This document shows, piece by piece, positions 1-6,683 of a DNA stretch of 14,758 nt. The notes beneath the pieces were generated by a model. The model saw only the letters and a program-made list of their open reading frames with translations, was not told the DNA's origin and did no database searches. Origin of the DNA: an uncultured Clostridia bacterium (GTDB lineage: Bacteria; Bacillota; Clostridia; Tissierellales; Peptoniphilaceae). Made by a program: the position numbers and the translations under genes. Position 1 is the stretch's first letter. Each line of letters opens with the position of its first letter. The stretch is taken from assembly GCA_945916025.1 (NCBI GenBank), contig CAMEGD010000026.1, positions 1 to 14,758 of the forward strand, given 5' to 3'.

Positions 1-285
1 ATGTTCATGGTTGTGTTCATCTTCATGTTCATGGTTGTGGTCGTGATGGTGATGGTGGTGATTTACATCTATACTTTCTTCCTCTAGTCCATTTACAACT
101 ACTGCCATGTTAGTTCCACTAATTCCAGATTTTACAGACTCTCTAGGAAATACCTTTACTCCTTCAAGTCCTAATGAATTAATTTTTTCTAAAAATTCTT
201 CCTTGTCATCTATAAGTTCAAATAGGGAACCCATAATCATATCACCGCTGGCTCCCATATTTAGTTCAAAATAAATACCCTTCAT
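1..285 (-). CDS. larC: LarC, nickel insertion protein for the nickel-pincer cofactor (5' part only)
   Basis: The N-terminal 95 codons run off the left edge. The protein begins MKGIYFELNMGASGDMIMGS, matching the conserved LarC start, whose GASGDM segment is typical. Residues 76-95 are extremely histidine-rich (12 His in 20, mixed with Asp, Glu and Asn), which suits a nickel-binding segment. In the known family, LarC is a CTP-dependent cyclometallase that inserts Ni into the pyridinium bis-thiocarboxylate nucleotide made by LarB and LarE. Two adjacent in-frame ATGs exist, at 288 and 285. The ribosome binding site AAGGAG (292-297) lies 6 nt from the second and only 3 nt from the first, so 285 is preferred. 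The gene overlaps the larB stop codon, so the two are probably translationally coupled. The catalytic C-terminal part lies outside the window, so possible frameshifting, as reported for larC1/larC2 in Lactobacillus, cannot be judged. Confidence 0.9.
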   Translation of the reverse strand, partial: MKGIYFELNMGASGDMIMGSLFELIDDKEEFLEKINSLGLEGVKVFPRESVKSGISGTNMAVVVNGLEEESIDVNHHHHHHDHNHEHEDEHNHEH

Positions 286-1037
286 CATTTACTCCTTATT
301 TGATTTATGAGACTAGCCTGGTAAGCAGCTCCAAAACCATTGTCTATATTTACAACACTAACTCCACTTGCACAAGAATTTAGCATGGATAGTAGGGCAG
401 CTAGGCCATTAAAGGCAGCTCCATATCCTATACTAGTAGGTACAGCTATAACAGGACAATCAGCTAGGCCTGCTATAACTGAAGCAAGGGCTCCTTCCAT
501 GCCAGCTACAGCTATAATAACCCTGGCATCTAAAATCTTATCAAGGTTATTAAAAAGTCTGTGTATTCCAGCAACTCCCACATCATAAAGTCTTTCTACT
601 TCATTTCCTAAAAATTCGCTAGTCAAGGCAGCTTCTTCACAAACAATCATATCACTAGTTCCTCCACTGGCTATTAGAATTTTTCCACCTGAAGTTTTAT
701 CCTTCATCTTTCCCAATAGGCCAATATTTCCCATTTCATAATATTTTAGGGGAAGGTCCTTTTCTATTATTTGTGCCTTGTCCTTTGTAAGTCTAGTTAT
801 AAGGACTCCTTCTTGTGACTCTAGAAGTTTTTTAGAAATTTTTATTATTTGATCTGGAGTCTTTCCTTGGCCATAAATAACTTCAGAAACCCCTTGTCTT
901 AGTCCTCTATGCAAGTCTACTTTAGCAAAGTCCATATCTTCATAGGGATCTCTCTTTAAGATTTTTATAATCTCATCTTCTGAAATTAATCCTTCTTTGT
1001 AGTCTTTTAAAAACTTTCTTATTTGGTCTTGGTCCAT
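285..1037 (-). CDS. larB: LarB, NaAD carboxylase/hydrolase of nickel-pincer cofactor synthesis
   Basis: This is a full-length 250-residue protein. The N-terminal region carries the family stretch FAKVDLHRGLRQG (37-49), followed by VIYGQGKTPDQI. The C-terminal half is a PurE (AIR carboxylase)-like domain with the segments SGGTSDM (124-130), AGMEGALASV (178-187), PTSIGYGA (200-207) and SCASG (221-225). Cys222 aligns with the cysteine reported to form the covalent adduct with the pyridinium ring in the Lactobacillus plantarum enzyme. In the known family, LarB carboxylates C5 of nicotinic acid adenine dinucleotide and releases AMP, giving the dicarboxylate mononucleotide that LarE then sulfurates. 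The ATG overlaps the larE stop by 1 nt (TAATG), and the larC start follows at its own stop, so this is a compact larE-larB-larC operon. Family assignment is firm; activity is inferred. Confidence 0.95.
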   Translation of the reverse strand: MDQDQIRKFLKDYKEGLISEDEIIKILKRDPYEDMDFAKVDLHRGLRQGVSEVIYGQGKTPDQIIKISKKLLESQEGVLITRLTKDKAQIIEKDLPLKYYEMGNIGLLGKMKDKTSGGKILIASGGTSDMIVCEEAALTSEFLGNEVERLYDVGVAGIHRLFNNLDKILDARVIIAVAGMEGALASVIAGLADCPVIAVPTSIGYGAAFNGLAALLSMLNSCASGVSVVNIDNGFGAAYQASLINQIRSK

Positions 1038-1789
1038 TACCTTACCTCCAAGTCTAAAATTACTTTAGAAAAGTCATTTTTTAGCTTTTCCAAAATCTCT
1101 TTTCGCTTAATTATTATAGTATCTATATCCTTTTCTTCTACTTGAATTAGGGCCTTCTTATCTTCAACCCTTATCCTAAAATTACTAAGACCTAAGGAAA
1201 AAAATAGTCCTTCAGCCCTTTCTATATTGTCTAAGGTATCCTGTGTTATTTTTTCATTATTTAGGACCCTAGTTGCAAGACAAGAATACGCTGGCTTCTT
1301 GTAAGTTTTAAGGTTACCTTCCTTAGACAGTTTTCTAACTTCATCCTTTGTTATTCCAAGGTCTCTAAGAGGAGAGATAACTCCTAGTTCATCTAAGGCC
1401 TTCATTCCTGGCCTGTAATTATAATCATCAGAAGCATTTGTTCCATCTATTAGGACAGTGTAGCCGTCACTACTTGCCCTATCAATAATTGTAGAAAAAA
1501 TCTTTTTCTTACAGTAATAGCACCTGTTATCTGGATTATCTGTGATTTGATCTTCAGAAAATAGGTCTAGCCTAATAATTTCTAGGTTTGCACCTAAATC
1601 CTTTGCTAGTTCTATTCCATCTTCCAGTTCAAATTCAGGCTGGAAGGCAGACTTTACAAAGTAAGCCTTTATGTCAATTCCAGATTTTATACCAGCATAT
1701 AGGAGGTATGAAGAATCAACTCCTCCAGAAAAAGCCAAGGCTACTTTTTCTTTATTTATAAAAAATTCTTTTAAATCTTTATTTATCAT
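1037..1789 (-). CDS. larE: LarE, ATP-dependent sulfur transferase of nickel-pincer cofactor synthesis
   Basis: This PP-loop ATP pyrophosphatase has the motif SGGVDSS at residues 21-27. In the known family, LarE adenylates the carboxylates of the LarB product and converts them to thiocarboxylates. Three cysteines stand out: a CYYC pair (Cys90, Cys93) and Cys170 in the segment YSCLATRV. One class of LarE gives up the sulfur of a single cysteine, whereas another uses three cysteines to hold an Fe-S cluster. This protein has the three-cysteine pattern. The frame extends upstream to a TTG at 1801, but that TTG lies within the ribosome binding site (GGAG, 6 nt before the ATG at 1789), so the 250-residue ATG start is chosen. 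It is the first gene of the operon, with a plausible promoter just upstream. No larA is in view. Confidence 0.93.
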   Translation of the reverse strand: MINKDLKEFFINKEKVALAFSGGVDSSYLLYAGIKSGIDIKAYFVKSAFQPEFELEDGIELAKDLGANLEIIRLDLFSEDQITDNPDNRCYYCKKKIFSTIIDRASSDGYTVLIDGTNASDDYNYRPGMKALDELGVISPLRDLGITKDEVRKLSKEGNLKTYKKPAYSCLATRVLNNEKITQDTLDNIERAEGLFFSLGLSNFRIRVEDKKALIQVEEKDIDTIIIKRKEILEKLKNDFSKVILDLEVR

Positions 1790-1819
1790 TTTACTCTCCA
1801 AAATTAGTATTATATTAAT

Positions 1820-1848
1820 ATTATAGGGATTATTCCAATAGTATACAA
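1820..1848 (-). promoter_or_regulatory. Predicted promoter of the larEBC operon
   Basis: Read on the minus strand, TTGTAT (1843-1848) and a perfect TATAAT (1820-1825) are separated by 17 nt, about 30 nt upstream of the larE start. The -35 box matches only three of six consensus bases. A second TATAAT-like box lies slightly closer to the gene, so the exact start site is uncertain. Confidence 0.45.
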
Positions 1849-1914
1849 ATGTTTTTCTTATAAATATTTTGGATATATATTTAATAAGAAGATAGTTTTA
1901 GAAAAGGAGAAATT

Positions 1915-2415
1915 ATGAGAATAAATAAAGGCTTACTTATATTATTATCCCTTGTCCTTGTTTTATTTACAGGATGTTTTCCAGTAGATGTAGTTGAGGC
2001 TCCACTACCGAAAGACCAAGTGGTAACAGAAGAATCTATTGATGACAGTGAAGATGAAGGTATAGAGTATGAAACCCAGGAAGATGTCCTTGATGAAGAT
2101 GAGTATTACTATGACATGGAAGATGTGGCCTTATACATCCACACATATAAGAAACTTCCACAAAACTATATTACTAAGTCTGAATCTAGGGAAATGGGAT
2201 GGGAGGCAGATGATGATTCTGGTCTAGTAGTAGGTGGAGATATCTTCCAAAATAGGGAAGGGCAACTACCAGAAAAAGAAGGCAGAACCTACTACGAAGC
2301 AGATGTAAGTGCAGGCTATACTAATCACAGGGGTCCAGAGAGAATCGTATTTTCAAATGATGGTCTCATTTATTATACCAGTGACCACTATGAAAGTTTT
2401 GAAAAGCTTTACTAG
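1915..2415 (+). CDS. Barnase-type ribonuclease with a lipoprotein signal and an acidic linker
   Basis: The 166-residue protein has three parts. Residues 1-21 are a signal peptide ending in a lipobox (FTGC, Cys21). Residues 22-68 form a strongly acidic linker rich in Asp and Glu. Residues 69-166 are a complete microbial ribonuclease domain of the barnase family, including KLPQNYITKSE, GGDIFQNREGQLP and SDHYESF. The residues equivalent to barnase Lys27, Glu73, Arg83, Arg87 and His102 are all present, as Lys80, Glu128, Arg139, Arg143 and His158, so it should be catalytically active. In the known family, it cleaves single-stranded RNA, preferably after guanine. The lipobox predicts anchoring on the outer face of the membrane rather than free secretion. 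The start has a good ribosome binding site (AAGGAG), and the barstar gene follows 9 nt after the stop. It could serve as a toxin against neighbours or for nucleotide scavenging; the sequence does not decide. Confidence 0.92.
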   Translation: MRINKGLLILLSLVLVLFTGCFPVDVVEAPLPKDQVVTEESIDDSEDEGIEYETQEDVLDEDEYYYDMEDVALYIHTYKKLPQNYITKSESREMGWEADDDSGLVVGGDIFQNREGQLPEKEGRTYYEADVSAGYTNHRGPERIVFSNDGLIYYTSDHYESFEKLY

Positions 2416-2424
2416 GAGGATGTT

Positions 2425-2688
2425 ATGAAATATATATTAGATGGACAAAAATTTACAGACAAAGAAGCAGCCTACAATCACATAAAAGAAGTATTCGACT
2501 TTCCAGATTATTTTGGGGATAATTTAGATGCCCTTTGGGATGAACTTTCCTTTAAGGAGGGGTTATTTATAAAGGTAAAAAATTCCAGAGAGATAGTAAA
2601 AAATCTAGGAGACTACGGCATAAAGCTTTTAGATATTTTTGGAGATTTAGACAAGGTTGAAAGAAACTTAATAGTAATAGAATGGTAA
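2425..2688 (+). CDS. Barstar-family ribonuclease inhibitor (immunity protein for the upstream barnase)
   Basis: This 87-residue protein is close to the usual barstar length of about 90. The signature segment YFGDNLDALWDEL (29-41) is present. Asp35, Trp38 and Asp39 fall at the same residue numbers as in Bacillus amyloliquefaciens barstar, where Asp35 and Asp39 plug the barnase active site. In the known system, the inhibitor stays in the cytoplasm and neutralises the nuclease before export. The protein has no signal peptide, consistent with that role. The start is well defined by AGGAGG 5 nt before the ATG, and this binding site overlaps the barnase stop, so the pair is almost certainly co-transcribed and coupled. 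A terminator hairpin begins 5 nt after its stop codon. Binding to this particular nuclease is inferred from adjacency and conserved interface residues. Confidence 0.93.
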   Translation: MKYILDGQKFTDKEAAYNHIKEVFDFPDYFGDNLDALWDELSFKEGLFIKVKNSREIVKNLGDYGIKLLDIFGDLDKVERNLIVIEW

Positions 2689-2692
2689 TTAA

Positions 2693-2738
2693 ATGTACAC
2701 ATAAAAATAGCCCACAGGGGCTATTTTTATGTGTACAT
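2693..2738. terminator. Bidirectional terminator between barstar and the NHEJ operon
   Basis: This is a perfect 21-bp inverted repeat: arms 2693-2713 and 2718-2738, with a 4-nt loop ACAG. Each arm contains an A/T run next to GGGCT/AGCCC, so a U-rich 3' side forms in both directions. It lies between convergent operons. The last three sense codons and the stop of the minus-strand membrane gene (2727-2738) are inside the right arm. Confidence 0.85.
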
Positions 2739-3215
2739 AAGCTGATACAAAAGTCTGCCTATTGCTGACAAAAGTATAATAGGTAAGACAAAGGTAAGTA
2801 GTGCCATAAGGCTTGAACCCTTGACTTCATTAGATTCTATATTGTCATTAATATTTCCTGAAAAAATATATACAAGACTAATTAAAAGAAAGTGAATAAC
2901 CAGGGTTATAATAAACCTTATAGTTCCAAATCCTGTAGCTACCATATTAGCAAAGATTAGGTTTACAAAATATATTCCTTGAAAGATTCCAAGTACCAAG
3001 GGGTTTTTTATAAAGACCTTATTATAAAATATTAAGAAGGCTAAAACCAAAGGCCAAGTAATTAAATGGTCCAAATGTAATATATCAAAGTATATATCAT
3101 AATTTCCAACTACTAAAATAGAATAGGCCAAAACAACTAGCCCAAGGGAAAGGATTATTACCAAAAGCCTTCCTAGCTTATTATTTTTATAAAAATTTCT
3201 TAATTGTTCAAACAT
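2727..3215 (-). CDS. Multi-pass membrane protein of unknown function, last gene of the ku-ligD operon
   Basis: I do not recognise a family for this 162-residue protein. It begins with a short basic, charged N-terminus (residues 1-16). About five hydrophobic segments follow, near residues 17-36, 51-66, 72-92, 97-118 and 135-157. A polar loop at 119-134 is rich in Asn, Asp and Glu. No catalytic motif or signal cleavage site is visible. The ATG lies 2 nt after the ligD stop. Its ribosome binding site (AAGGAG) is formed by the last codons of ligD, so translation is tied to ligD. Its stop codon sits inside the shared terminator hairpin. The position suggests co-expression with the end-joining proteins, but this does not prove a role in repair; it may simply be a passenger. 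Confidence 0.8.
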   Translation of the reverse strand: MFEQLRNFYKNNKLGRLLVIILSLGLVVLAYSILVVGNYDIYFDILHLDHLITWPLVLAFLIFYNKVFIKNPLVLGIFQGIYFVNLIFANMVATGFGTIRFIITLVIHFLLISLVYIFSGNINDNIESNEVKGSSLMALLTFVLPIILLSAIGRLLYQLMYT

Positions 3216-3217
3216 GA

Positions 3218-5635
3218 CTACTCCTTCTTATTAATTTTTTGGGATACATCAAAAAATCCTTCCCATGGATTTTTGTCTAAGTTTTCCAAAACATTATCTA
3301 TATTATAAAGCTTAGGGTCAATTTTTTCCAGGTCATCCCAGGATAGAGGCATAGAAACATAAGGCAGGTCCTTGGCCCTAACTGAATAAGGGGCAACTGA
3401 AGTAGAACCCTTTGAGTTTCTTAAATAATCAATATAAATTTTGCCCTTTCTTTTTTCCTTAGACATATTAGAAGTGTACTTTTTTGGCCACTTTTGTTCC
3501 ATAGCTAAGGCTACATTTTTAGAAAATTCTTTACAAGTCTTGTAGTCTGCATTTTCCATTAAAGGTACTAGAACATGGTAACCCTTGTTTCCACTGGTCT
3601 TTAAAAATGACTCCAGTCCTAAATCATCTAAAATAGACTTTAGGTCTAGGACTCCTTCCTTTACTTGAGTAAGGTCCATATTTTCATCTGGATCTAGATC
3701 AAAGACTAAAAGGTCAGGCTTGTCTACAGTTTTTATTTTTGAACCCCAAATATGGATTTCTGTAGTAGAATACTGGACTAGTTCCTTTAGACCTTCTAAT
3801 GAATCTATATAAATATAATCAGAGATTTCCCCTTCCTTAAGTTTTACCTCAGCAGATTTTGCAAACTTAAAGTTATCATCAATATTCTTTTGATAAAAAC
3901 ATTCTTCTTTGTAGCCGCTAGGACACCTAACTATGGAAATGAACCTGCCTTCTAAGAAGGGGTAGATCTTATCATAAATCTTTTCATAATAATTAAAGAG
4001 GTCTTCTTTAGTATACCCCTTAAAAATTTCCTTGTCTGGACTTGTTAAGTTAACTTGATCCTTGTTTTTACTTGTTTTTTTCTTTTGGATTATATTTGAA
4101 GATTTATTACTTTCTACTTCAACTTCTTCCTTTACTTCCTTTGGGGCCTTGTCAGTTCTTAAGCCCTTAAAGGAAGGATGCCTAAGTAGACCTTCATCAG
4201 TCCACTGGGTAAAGGTAACTTCACCTAGGAGCTTTGGACTTACCCAAGTTACACTTTCATTAGGTCGTTTCTTAGGAGGGTCCTTTATTGGAGGAGTCTT
4301 TCTAATTATAGGGTCTAGTTTTTTCTTTATTTCCTTAGAAGACTCATCTGTAAATCCAGTTCCAACTCTGCCTACATAAACTAAGTCCTGGCCCTTGTAT
4401 AGGCCTAGAAGTAGGGAAGAAAAGGCTCTAGTCCTAGATTCTGTCTTTGTAAAACCTATTATTACAAATTCCTGCCTATTTTGGCACTTGATTTTTATCC
4501 AGTCTTTAGTCCTACCTTCAACGTAGGCCTTGTCCTCTCTTTTACAAATGATACCTTCCATTTTAGAATCACAAATACTAGAAAGTAATTCTTCTGGATT
4601 TGCCTTTGTATCTGTAGAATATTTTAGGTACTTTATATTCTTCTTGTCGAATATTTCCTTTAGCTTGTCCTTTCTTTTTCTTAAGGAAAGGGGGGTAAAA
4701 TCTTCATCTTCATAGTAGAGAAGGTCAAAGGCCATATACAAAGGCTTTGGTCCTATTTTGTCTTTAATATACTTTTGTAGACTTTGAAAATCTGACACTT
4801 GGCCCTTAGTTACTATAACTTCTCCATCTAAAACCATCTTGCCCTCTAAAGATTTTAAGGATTCTACTAGATCTGGAAACTTATTTGTATAGTCCTGGCC
4901 ATTTCTAGTAAGTAATTTGATCTGACCATAATTAATATAGGCTAGTATTCTGTAGCCGTCATACTTAATTTCATAGACCCACTTGTCAGTATCAGGAAGA
5001 TCTTTTCCCAGGGTGGCAAGTTGGACCTGATAAGTAGGAAGATCTTCACTAGTTTCTTTTTTTACTTCCTTGTCCTTGGAGATTTCATCCATAGTCCTAT
5101 TACTAATGACAGAGGTATCATAGTCTTCAATTTTACTTTCATCTAGGGCATAGTCATCCTTTTCTTTAATAAGTAACCAGTTATTTTGGTCCTCATCCTT
5201 GGTTTTCATCCTTACTAGGGTCCACTTGCCTTTAAGCCTGTCTCCATGGAGAATAAACTTAAGACTTCCTTCCTTTAGGCCCTTGTTTACATCTTGGCCC
5301 TCTTGGATTTCCCATGTACCCTGATCAAAGACCATAACAGTTCCTCCACCATACTGGCCCTTAGGTATAGTTCCCTCAAAGTCCTTGTAAGAATAAGGGT
5401 GTGGCTCAACTTCCACAGCCAGTCTCTTGTCCTTTGGGTTATAGGAAGGTCCCTTTGGGACTGCCCATGATAACAAAACGCCATCCCATTCAAGCCTAAA
5501 GTCGTAATGAAGCCTTGACGCATCATGTTTTTGCACAACAAAAATAAGGTCCTTGTCTTTTGAAAGTTTTTTCTTTCCTTCAGGTTCTTTTGTCTTTGTA
5601 AAATCTCTTTTATCCTTGTATTCCTTTAGAGTCAT
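3218..5635 (-). CDS. ligD: LigD, multifunctional ATP-dependent DNA ligase for non-homologous end joining
   Basis: The 805-residue protein has three domains, in the order phosphoesterase, ligase, polymerase. In the phosphoesterase domain (about 1-165), His37, His43, Asp45, Arg47, His79 and Tyr83 match the Pseudomonas aeruginosa active-site set with a constant offset of five. The ligase domain (about 200-495) has motif I EIKYDG with the AMP-accepting Lys224, motif IV EGIICKRE (360-367) and motif V WIKIK (379-383). A Lys/Glu-rich linker (about 497-530) leads to the primase-like polymerase domain (about 533-795), with DLDPD (646-650), GYHVLVPL (685-692) and the third acidic residue in YIDYLRN (734-740). 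In the known system, Ku recruits LigD to broken ends, where it trims, fills and seals. The ATG overlaps the ku stop by 4 nt. All catalytic residues checked are intact. Confidence 0.96.
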   Translation of the reverse strand: MTLKEYKDKRDFTKTKEPEGKKKLSKDKDLIFVVQKHDASRLHYDFRLEWDGVLLSWAVPKGPSYNPKDKRLAVEVEPHPYSYKDFEGTIPKGQYGGGTVMVFDQGTWEIQEGQDVNKGLKEGSLKFILHGDRLKGKWTLVRMKTKDEDQNNWLLIKEKDDYALDESKIEDYDTSVISNRTMDEISKDKEVKKETSEDLPTYQVQLATLGKDLPDTDKWVYEIKYDGYRILAYINYGQIKLLTRNGQDYTNKFPDLVESLKSLEGKMVLDGEVIVTKGQVSDFQSLQKYIKDKIGPKPLYMAFDLLYYEDEDFTPLSLRKRKDKLKEIFDKKNIKYLKYSTDTKANPEELLSSICDSKMEGIICKREDKAYVEGRTKDWIKIKCQNRQEFVIIGFTKTESRTRAFSSLLLGLYKGQDLVYVGRVGTGFTDESSKEIKKKLDPIIRKTPPIKDPPKKRPNESVTWVSPKLLGEVTFTQWTDEGLLRHPSFKGLRTDKAPKEVKEEVEVESNKSSNIIQKKKTSKNKDQVNLTSPDKEIFKGYTKEDLFNYYEKIYDKIYPFLEGRFISIVRCPSGYKEECFYQKNIDDNFKFAKSAEVKLKEGEISDYIYIDSLEGLKELVQYSTTEIHIWGSKIKTVDKPDLLVFDLDPDENMDLTQVKEGVLDLKSILDDLGLESFLKTSGNKGYHVLVPLMENADYKTCKEFSKNVALAMEQKWPKKYTSNMSKEKRKGKIYIDYLRNSKGSTSVAPYSVRAKDLPYVSMPLSWDDLEKIDPKLYNIDNVLENLDKNPWEGFFDVSQKINKKE

Positions 5636-6459
5636 GAAGTTTTCTTCCTTTTACTTTTAGGGGCACTTTTATTTCCTTTAGATTTTTCCTTGGAAGCTAC
5701 TGATTTTTGGAGAAGTTCCATAATGTCGATTACTTTTCCTTCTTCTTCATCTTCTTGCTCATCTTCAGAAGCTTCTATGCCTTGTCCTTCAGCCTTTTTC
5801 TTAATTCTTTCCATAAGGGCAAGTCTGTATTCATCCTTGTACTTAGACGGATCCCACTCTTCAGTCATATCCTCAATTAATTTTATGGCAAGGTCCAGTT
5901 CCTTTTTAGTAACCTTTACATCTTCAGGTACCTTAACATCAGAAATGTCCTTTAGGCTCTGCTGAAATCTAATCAGATTTAATATTAAAAGGGAATCTTC
6001 AGGATAAATTGCAGCTAAGTATTCCTTAGTCCTAATAACAACCCTAGCTATTGCTATTTTTTTAGTTTCCTTTAAGGCATCTAATAGGAGAACATAGGCC
6101 TTTTCGCCACCTTTTTTAGTTTGGATATAATAAGGCTTTTCAAAAAACTTTATGGCCAGCTCATCTTTATTTATAAAGGTTTCAATATCAATGGTCTTAG
6201 TAGCCTTTATATCAGACTTTTCAAAATCCTCATCAGTAACAATAACATAGTTGTCCTCAGAAAATTCGTAGGCCTTTACAATTTGGTTCCAAGGTACTTC
6301 CTCTCCAGTTTCTTCATTTATTCTTTCATACCTAATTCTGTTATTGTCTTTACTATCTAACAAGTTGAATTTCAAGTCATTACTAGCTTCAGCAGAAACT
6401 AAATCAACTGGTATATTAACTAGGCCAAAACTAATAGCCCCTTTCCAAACAGGTCTCAT
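5632..6459 (-). CDS. ku: Ku, DNA end-binding protein of bacterial NHEJ
   Basis: The 275-residue protein starts with the family hallmark MRPVWKGAISFGLVNIPVDL and contains the typical core, with segments such as YYIQTKKGGEKAYVLL (110-125). The bacterial protein is a homodimeric ring that threads onto DNA ends and recruits LigD. After the core come an acidic patch (about 229-240), a VIDIMELLQKSVA segment (243-255) like the LigD-contacting region of other bacterial Ku proteins, and a Lys-rich tail (257-274) of the kind that adds DNA binding. The ATG has AAGGAG 6 nt upstream. The stop overlaps the ligD start (ATGA), so Ku and LigD are made from one message. No clear promoter was found in the region shared with the divergent helicase gene. 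Confidence 0.96.
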   Translation of the reverse strand: MRPVWKGAISFGLVNIPVDLVSAEASNDLKFNLLDSKDNNRIRYERINEETGEEVPWNQIVKAYEFSEDNYVIVTDEDFEKSDIKATKTIDIETFINKDELAIKFFEKPYYIQTKKGGEKAYVLLLDALKETKKIAIARVVIRTKEYLAAIYPEDSLLILNLIRFQQSLKDISDVKVPEDVKVTKKELDLAIKLIEDMTEEWDPSKYKDEYRLALMERIKKKAEGQGIEASEDEQEDEEEGKVIDIMELLQKSVASKEKSKGNKSAPKSKRKKTS

Positions 6460-6560
6460 AAAAATCTCCTTTTAATAAAATTTAAGTTTAAAACTATAAG
6501 TTATTTTTATACATATACCCATTAAAGAATTTAATATAAGTAGCCCTTAAATAAAAAGCT

Positions 6561-6574
6561 TGCTATATTTGACA
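6561..6574 (+). promoter_or_regulatory. Possible promoter of the DEAD-box helicase gene
   Basis: An extended -10 element, TGC-TATATT (6561-6569), has no matching -35 box. It would start RNA near 6576, giving a leader of about 108 nt. A perfect TTGACA overlaps it at 6569-6574, but the nearest -10-like sequence (TATAGA) is only 13 nt further on. The assignment is therefore ambiguous. Confidence 0.3.
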
Positions 6575-6606
6575 AAATAAGTCATACTATAGAAAGAATG
6601 ATTTTG

Positions 6607-6640
6607 CAGCTGGGGTCAAACTCAGCTGTTTTGTTTTATT
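6607..6640 (+). terminator. Terminator-like hairpin in the helicase 5' leader (possible attenuator)
   Basis: CAGCTGGG (6607-6614) pairs with CTCAGCTG (6621-6628), one pair being G-U, around the loop GTCAAA. A U-rich run, TTTTGTTTTATT, follows at 6629-6640. It lies between the likely promoter and the helicase start. It could end transcription early or act as a structured, temperature- or protein-sensitive leader element. No competing antiterminator helix was identified. Confidence 0.45.
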
Positions 6641-6683
6641 GAAGAAAAAAATTGTTTTATGAAAAGAAAAAGGATGTAATATA

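Noticed and set aside
1..60. The repetitive CAT/CAC-type DNA at the left edge looked like a short tandem repeat array.
   Set aside because: It is in frame with LarC and encodes its His-rich metal-binding stretch. The units are irregular, and there are no CRISPR-like spacers.
1790..1801. A TTG start would add four residues to LarE.
   Set aside because: The TTG overlaps the GGAG binding site of the ATG at 1789.
4062..4379. Open frames on the strand opposite ligD, and similar ones opposite ku, larB, the helicase and the ATPase gene.
   Set aside because: They are antisense shadows of strongly conserved genes, with no ribosome binding sites or protein-like features.
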